From positions 2,232,001-2,296,000 of the forward strand of contig NZ_CP108777.1 of NCBI RefSeq assembly GCF_045207785.1: DNA of 64,000 nt, given 5' to 3'. How positions within the stretch are numbered: position 1 is the first letter of the stretch; each line of letters starts with the position of its first letter. The translations under genes were made by a program, and so were the position numbers. The stretch comes from Embleya sp045207785 (GTDB lineage: Bacteria; Actinomycetota; Actinomycetes; Streptomycetales; Streptomycetaceae). Of the stretch, positions 60,541-64,000 are shown in pieces. Below the pieces are notes generated by a model, which was not told where the DNA came from, made no database searches, and saw nothing but the letters and a program-made list of their open reading frames with translations.

Positions 60541-60902
60541 CTCGGAACTGTGGGCGGTGGAACGGTCGGGGCACAGGCCCCGACTGACGACCTCGGCCTC
60601 GTCGATCGAGAGCCCGTGGTCGTCGGACGCGGTCGGGCAGGACGCCTCGCCGACCGCGCGGTCGACGTCGGCGACGACACGGCGCGTTCCTCGAACCGGG
60701 CCGAGCCGCCGGCCGGGTCGATGCGGCGTACGAATCGCGCCGCCATGTGCGCGTCGAGGGCGTCGAGCGCGTCGAGGGCCGCACACACGATGTGAAGGGA
60801 GACATGGTCCACGCGATCGCGCACCCCGGTGGCGATCGCCTCGACGTCGAGGTGGTCGCCATCTCGGACGGTCTCGAGCGGCGCGACATTGGTGGCCGTC
60901 AC
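60541..60902 (-). pseudogene. Decayed furA (FurA-like regulator) upstream of katG
   Basis: Two reverse frames together resemble FurA. The first gives ETVRDGDHLDVEAIATGVRDRVDHVSLHIVCAALDALDALDAHMAARFVRRIDPAGGSARFEER. After a frameshift near 60680 the second gives VVADVDRAVGEASCPTASDDHGLSIDEAEVVSRGLCPDRSTAHSS. The normal N-terminal helix is gone, the HHH/CxxC metal-binding stretch between the two parts is deleted, and the final CPxC is changed to CPDR. A functional metal-sensing repressor is therefore unlikely. It still lies between the promoter and katG. Confidence 0.78.
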
Positions 60903-61001
60903 CGGCGCTCCGGCACCGCGCGGCTCCCCGGCGGTGGTCCTGTCACGTCTCTGTCTCCCGCCTTATGGAGTCTTCCTACCCCTTGGCTAGCGTCGGAACC
61001 G

Positions 61002-61029
61002 ATCCTACGATGGACAGAGTCCAAGTCAA
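61002..61029 (-). promoter_or_regulatory. katG-region promoter with palindromic operator in the spacer
   Basis: On the reverse strand, TTGACT (61024-61029) and TAGGAT (61002-61007) are a good -35/-10 pair with a 16-base spacer. The spacer holds the palindrome TGGAC-aga-GTCCA (61011-61023). It drives the furA remnant and katG. The site lies about 95 bases before the divergent Fur-family gene, a natural candidate repressor. Confidence 0.65.
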
Positions 61030-61117
61030 GATGCGCGCCAAACCCATATCCAACCGGAACCCGGACGTCCACCGGTAAACTTCGGGCACCCCACCGAACC
61101 TGAATAGGTGAACCGAT

Positions 61118-61528
61118 ATGAGTGACCTGCTGGAGCGACTGCGGGAGCGCGGCTGGCGGATGACCTCCCAGCGGCGTGTCGTTGCGGAGGTCCTCGACGG
61201 CGACCACGTGCATCTCACGGCCGACGAGGTGCACGCCCGCGCGGTACAGCGGCTGCCCGAGATCTCCCGGGCGACCGTCTACAACGCCCTGGGCGAGCTG
61301 GTCTCCCTCGGCGAGGTCATCGAGGTCTCCACCGACGGCCGCGCCAAGCGCTACGACCCCAACGCACACCACCCGCACCAGCACCTGGTGTGCTCCGAGT
61401 GCGGCACCATCCGCGATGTCCACCCGACCGGCAATCCGCTGGCCGACCTCCCGGCGGACGAACGGTTCGGCTTCACGGTCTCCGACGTCGAGGTCACCTA
61501 CCGCGGGCTGTGCCCATCCTGCGCGTAG
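61118..61528 (+). CDS. Fur-family transcriptional regulator (PerR/CatR-like)
   Basis: This 136-residue metal-dependent repressor has a winged helix (RERGWRMTSQRRVVAEVLDGDHVHLTADEVHARAVQRLPEISRATVYNALGEL), the regulatory metal site HHPHQHLVCSEC, and structural zinc CxxC pairs (CSEC near 95, CPSC near the C-terminus). It is most like peroxide-sensing members such as CatR of Streptomyces. AGGTG lies seven bases before the ATG. It is divergent from katG and probably replaces the damaged FurA as its regulator. Confidence 0.92.
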   Translation: MSDLLERLRERGWRMTSQRRVVAEVLDGDHVHLTADEVHARAVQRLPEISRATVYNALGELVSLGEVIEVSTDGRAKRYDPNAHHPHQHLVCSECGTIRDVHPTGNPLADLPADERFGFTVSDVEVTYRGLCPSCA

Positions 61529-61895
61529 GCAACGCCCGCCCTGTTCAGGAGGGCGGCGCTGCGCGGCGAGTCGCGGTCGCTCGAACGGCGAACGGCCCTG
61601 TGACAACGCGAAGTTGACATCGGCACTCTTGTTTCGGACGGTCGACGCAACATGACGCGCACCGCGCCGACCCACCGTTCACCACCGCATGGTCGACTCC
61701 CCGAGACACCGGCGGAGCCGACAGGCGCCGTGGGGACCGACTCGTAGTCCGTGCACCCGAGTTCGCCATCAGGGATCGGGTGGTGCTTCGCACGGAAGTA
61801 CCTGGCAGACCGCGAGTCGGGAGCGCTATGCTCCCCGCGATGACCACTCATTCTGTTCTCGGATTGGGGGTCCCATCCGCGCAAGGTGAGTGCTG
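61529..61895. other. Intergenic region, 367 bp
   Basis: No gene or RNA is recognised. It should contain the promoter of the gene at 61896. Confidence 0.4.
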
Positions 61896-63305
61896 ATGCT
61901 CACTCGAACCGCGAATAGGGATTCCCGCCTTTCCTTCTGGCCGCGCGTGCGTGAGTTCGCCGTGCCGCCGTCCATGATCGAGACTGCCACCGCCCGCCGT
62001 TGTGCCGGGGATTGGGCAGGGGCGTGCGCCGCCGCACGCATCGATGTCGATCTCAATCTGCGTTCCATGGCGCGCACCCATGGCCGGGATCTCGCAGCCC
62101 GGGTCCGGGGCGATCTCCGCCACTTGGCGCCTGACCTGTTGCGCTGGCACATGCCGAGGATCGCTCCCGACGGGCTGCTGCGGCCGGGTCTGACCATCGC
62201 TCTGGCCCGGTACGACACCGAGGGGCGTGACGGCGAACGCCCGGTGCACCTCGTGGCCCGGACCGCGCCGGCTTGGGCGGATGCCGGCCAGCGGATCAGC
62301 CTCGCGCTGTGGGACGGATCCGACCGCGGGGCGGGCGACGCGCATCGTCCATACCCTCATCCCCATCCCCACCGGCGGTTCCGCCTCGACCTGCATCGCC
62401 ACCTGTGGGACGCGCGCAGAACCGATGAACTGCGGATCCGGTCCGGGGTCGATCCGCTGCCCGCCGACGGCCGTCCTGTGATCAACCCGGAATTGCCGGG
62501 GATGGTGCCGGAGGGACGCCGCTGTGCCGTCGACCGGTGGGCGGCCGAGGCGAGCATTCTGCTCCAGGCCGAGGGGCGGCCCACCGGTACCGTCGACGTG
62601 CGGCTCGGGGGGCGACATCGGCTGGCCCTGGACCTGGTCGCGGACCGGGACGGCCTCGGGCCACCCGTACTGCGGATCACCGCGGCGTCCGCCGACGGCG
62701 GCGCCTCCGCGCTGCCGGTCCTGCCCGACGCGGCGACCTGGGTGCTGCCCGACCTGGAACTGATCCGCACCGGTGCGATCGAGGTCGATCGGCTGCACCC
62801 GCTGGTCGCCTCGGCACTGGTACCGGATCATTCGCCGGCCGGTTCGGCCCGGGTTTCGGACCGGGAAGGCCAACCGCGTCTGGTGGAGTGCCGGGGAGCT
62901 CGGCACCGGATCGGCCTGGTCAACGGGGTACTGGCACCGCTGGACCACGACCCGGCCGAGATCCGCCGGGAGGAACTGCTGGCCGCACTGTCCGGTACTC
63001 CGCTTCCCTGCCTGCAGGCGATCGATGAGGCGCACCGTCAACCGGACTGCCTCGTCGGCGTCCGAGAACGCCTGGACCACGGCGACATCGCCGGTGCGCT
63101 GGCCGTCGTAGAGGGCCTGCTGGGCCCCGACGCACTGCTGCGCGGCGGCGCTCTACGGGACGAACTCGAGGCGGCCGCGCTGCGGCGGATCACCTACGGC
63201 CTGTTCAGGGCCGGCCTGGTCGGGTCGGAACCCACCCGGATCCACCCGAATCGGCGCCGTTCCCGTGACCGCCGCTCCCGCCCGCGTCACGCGCTCTTCA
63301 GCTGA
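61896..63305 (+). CDS. Conserved hypothetical protein next to a MoxR-type ATPase
   Basis: A 469-residue protein with no domain I recognise. Parts with clear protein character include SFWPRVREFAVPPSMIETATARRCAGDWAGACAAARIDVDLNLRS, RHLAPDLLRWHMPRIAPDGLLRPG, a His-rich PYPHPHPHRR stretch and RWAAEASILL. The last 20 residues are strongly basic. The ATG follows AAGGTGAG. It is 59 bases upstream of the MoxR-like ATPase, an arrangement seen in actinomycete gene sets that often continue with a VWA-type protein. A role as adaptor or substrate for the ATPase is a guess. Confidence 0.75.
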   Translation: MLTRTANRDSRLSFWPRVREFAVPPSMIETATARRCAGDWAGACAAARIDVDLNLRSMARTHGRDLAARVRGDLRHLAPDLLRWHMPRIAPDGLLRPGLTIALARYDTEGRDGERPVHLVARTAPAWADAGQRISLALWDGSDRGAGDAHRPYPHPHPHRRFRLDLHRHLWDARRTDELRIRSGVDPLPADGRPVINPELPGMVPEGRRCAVDRWAAEASILLQAEGRPTGTVDVRLGGRHRLALDLVADRDGLGPPVLRITAASADGGASALPVLPDAATWVLPDLELIRTGAIEVDRLHPLVASALVPDHSPAGSARVSDREGQPRLVECRGARHRIGLVNGVLAPLDHDPAEIRREELLAALSGTPLPCLQAIDEAHRQPDCLVGVRERLDHGDIAGALAVVEGLLGPDALLRGGALRDELEAAALRRITYGLFRAGLVGSEPTRIHPNRRRSRDRRSRPRHALFS

Positions 63306-63364
63306 CCCGGGGACATCCGTCCCCGCACCCGCTCGCCCCACCACGAACCCAAAGGTGATCGAAC

Positions 63365-64000
63365 ATGCCCACATACACCCCGCTTGCCCCAACCGAAGCC
63401 CCAACCGAAGCCCCAACCGACGCCCCCTCCGCACCGGCCGACGCATCCCAGCTCGACGTTGCCGGCGAGTTGCTGGCCCTGCTGCGCGACGCCACCACCG
63501 AACCACGCGCCGACACGCAACTGGAGGCCTTGACCCTGGCTGTGGCCGCCGACCTGCCCGTACTCCTGTGGGGTGAGCCGGGGATCGGCAAGACCGCAGC
63601 CCTGACACAGCTTGCCGCGGCCCTGGATCTTCCGCTGACCACAGTGATCGCCAGCGTGCACGAGCCGTCCGACTTCTCGGGGCTGCCCATAGTCGGAGAC
63701 GATCCCGCGGAACACGGTGTCCCGATGGCCCCGCCGGATTGGGCGGTGCGACTGGTACGGGCCGGCCAAGGGCTGCTGTTCCTGGACGAACTGTCCACCG
63801 CGCCGCCGGCCGTTCAAGCCGCCCTGCTTCGCCTCGTGCTCGAGCGGCGGATCGGCGCCCTGCAACTGCCCCCCGGGGTCCGGATCGTGGCCGCCGCCAA
63901 TCCGCGATCCTCGGCGGCCGACGGCTGGGAGCTGAGCCCGCCACTGGCCAACCGATTCGTCCATCTTCAGTGGACGCATGACCACGAGGTCGTGGTACGA
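63365..64000 (+). CDS. MoxR-family AAA ATPase, 3' partial
   Basis: The frame is open to the right edge (212 codons). A Pro/Thr/Glu leader with APTE repeats precedes an AAA core: Walker A WGEPGIGKT (near residue 75), Walker B GLLFLDEL, a polar strand with IVAAANP (sensor 1 Asn) and the Arg-finger region PPLANRF. MoxR ATPases act as chaperones or maturation factors, often with VWA proteins. The AAAGGTG ribosome binding site is well spaced. The end of the gene and its partners lie outside the window. Confidence 0.92.
   Translation, partial: MPTYTPLAPTEAPTEAPTDAPSAPADASQLDVAGELLALLRDATTEPRADTQLEALTLAVAADLPVLLWGEPGIGKTAALTQLAAALDLPLTTVIASVHEPSDFSGLPIVGDDPAEHGVPMAPPDWAVRLVRAGQGLLFLDELSTAPPAVQAALLRLVLERRIGALQLPPGVRIVAAANPRSSAADGWELSPPLANRFVHLQWTHDHEVVVR

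Noticed and set aside
1..64000. tRNA, rRNA, CRISPR array or complete insertion sequence
   Set aside because: No transposase, CRISPR repeat-spacer pattern, cloverleaf or rRNA sequence was recognised by eye; a dedicated RNA scan was not possible.

Overview
The window is very GC-rich, with frequent GTG starts, many ECF sigma factors, abundant secreted proteases, DtxR-type iron boxes and small actinobacterial families (DUF5988, an LPFR small protein). This suggests a Streptomyces-like actinomycete (Streptomycetaceae or a close relative). The genus cannot be fixed from the sequence alone.

Region 1 (1-22134) is the right-hand part of a siderophore cluster. The end of one NRPS and a complete 3238-residue NRPS are followed by a siderophore-binding lipoprotein. 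A reverse-strand operon carries an ornithine N5-monooxygenase, an MFS exporter, an MbtH-like protein and an aspartate 1-decarboxylase. A salicylate synthase diverges from it across two iron boxes. An ABC importer (two permeases and an ATPase) and a siderophore-interacting reductase diverge across a third iron box. Both complete adenylation domains carry the code DMENLGLINK, typical of N5-hydroxyornithine-type substrates. Together the genes point to an iron-regulated, mixed phenolate-hydroxamate peptide siderophore that contains N-methylated hydroxyornithine and perhaps beta-alanine.

Region 2 (22135-47465) is general accessory chromosome. It holds an MFS pump with an ECF sigma factor, another MFS pump opposite a SoxR-like MerR regulator, a dienelactone hydrolase opposite a GlxA/AraC regulator, two convergent secreted proteases, a lipoprotein, a thioesterase fragment, an SGNH hydrolase, a LysR/M20 peptidase pair, an LPFR small protein, a HIT protein, an orphan tryptophan 2,3-dioxygenase, a MarR regulator, an APH-like kinase with an NTF2-like protein, a SigE-type ECF factor with a membrane partner, and a MOSC protein.

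Region 3 (47466-49291) is the most striking find. It is a two-gene RiPP locus: a 27-residue precursor ending in ATWFIWYS, then one small cytochrome P450. The layout and core resemble the atropopeptides (tryptorubin type), but the core is a variant. A Crp-type palindrome directly abuts the promoter.

Region 4 (49292-64000) holds two more ECF sigma/anti-sigma pairs, a large secreted subtilase, a DUF5988 protein, a PPOX-fold protein, and katG preceded by a decayed furA. An intact Fur-family regulator diverges from katG. The window ends inside a MoxR-type AAA ATPase that follows a conserved protein of unknown function.
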